Source: a virus. From it: a DNA stretch of 31,790 nucleotides. The stretch lies in IMG/VR virus record IMGVR_UViG_3300048919_000554, positions 1 through 31,790 of that record; one strand, 5' to 3'. Positions 31,386 to 31,790 of this stretch are shown here, piece by piece. A program made the position numbers and the translations under genes. The notes under the pieces are model-generated. The model saw nothing but the letters and a program-made list of their open reading frames with translations, did not search any database and had not been told where the DNA came from. Each line of letters opens with the position of its first letter. Within the stretch, counting starts at the first letter, position 1.

Positions 31386-31790
31386 GTGAATAACGCACTG
31401 CATCAATCAGCCTTGAAACGCACAGCGGCCTGGACCGCGCTGTTTGCGATCCTGCTGATCGTGGTCGCGCCGCTGATCTCCATTTCGCTGCAAAAAGATC
31501 CCATGAGCGCAATGTCGGGGATGCATCATGATATGAGCCAGATGTCGATGGCAGAACATCATGGTGAGTCGCCGTACTCAATGCCTGTCGATCACGCCGA
31601 AGCCTGTGGCTATTGTGTGCTAATGGCCCATGTGCCGGGCCTGATGCTGGCGCTGATCGTGCTGTTGTGTGCTGTGCTATTGCGACATCGCGTTAAACCG
31701 CCGCGACAGGCGGTGAGTCACTGGCACTTTTTCCCCTGGTTGTATCCTGATACCCGCGCGCCACCGCAGCGGTCAGCTTTTTCCCTTTAA
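31386..31790 (+). CDS. DUF2946 family membrane protein (host)
   Basis: The 134-residue product starts with GTG; GGAGG lies five bases upstream. It has an N-terminal membrane segment (about 15-34), a Met/His-rich loop (MSAMSGMHHDMSQMSMAEHH), HAEACGYC, and a second membrane segment (about 83-103). This is the DUF2946 layout. In several enterobacteria DUF2946 genes precede a TonB-dependent copper receptor, and the Met/His loop suggests copper handling, which is inference. The stop codon is the last three bases of the window. Confidence 0.88.
   Translation: MNNALHQSALKRTAAWTALFAILLIVVAPLISISLQKDPMSAMSGMHHDMSQMSMAEHHGESPYSMPVDHAEACGYCVLMAHVPGLMLALIVLLCAVLLRHRVKPPRQAVSHWHFFPWLYPDTRAPPQRSAFSL

Overview
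The window holds a complete P2-family temperate prophage (Myoviridae-type, closest in its control region to coliphage 186) inserted at the 3' end of the ribosomal protein gene rplS of an enterobacterium. The left edge is the last 39 codons of rplS. The right edge has the displaced rplS terminator and a DUF2946 membrane protein, a pairing I associate with Klebsiella, Enterobacter, Citrobacter or Salmonella relatives rather than E. coli K-12. A 16-bp perfect direct repeat (107-122 and 31243-31258) marks attL and attR, so the element is about 31.1 kb.

Layout, left to right. Positions 107-257: attL, a replacement terminator for rplS, and putative integrase arm sites. Positions 257-11971 (minus strand): ogr, D, U, T, E/E', FII, FI, then tail-fibre assembly chaperone, fibre H, I, J, W, V. 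Positions 11972-13222: a plus-strand AT-rich cargo gene between V and S. Positions 13223-19002 (minus): S, R, Rz1, Rz, SAR endolysin, HP1-type holin, X, L, M, N, O. Positions 19169-21972 (plus): terminase P and portal Q. Positions 22012-23672 (minus): a two-gene AT-rich cassette (nucleotidyltransferase-like plus DUF262). Positions 23755-23773: the cos site. Positions 24049-28366 (minus): a small LexA-box gene, replication endonuclease A, four small early genes, CII and Apl. Positions 28492-31129 (plus): CI, Int and a RelA/SpoT-domain protein abutting int.

The genes form a working phage. CI holds down the promoter in front of apl-cII-A. A perfect LexA box next to cos suggests SOS induction through a small product, as with Tum of phage 186. 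Gene A would replicate the genome as a rolling circle. Ogr would then switch on the late operons, two of which share a ten-base box at the same distance upstream. No structural gene looks broken.

Three cargo positions are filled: V-S, Q-cos and int-attR. The G-FI position, where P2 carries fun, is empty. The most interesting content is this cargo: (1) the overlapping nucleotidyltransferase/DUF262 pair, a candidate two-component anti-phage system; (2) the RelA/SpoT synthetase, transcribed with cI-int and so probably expressed in the lysogen, resembling single-gene toxSAS/CapRel defences; (3) an unrecognised 297-residue membrane-anchored protein. Their defence roles are inference from position, composition and fold motifs.
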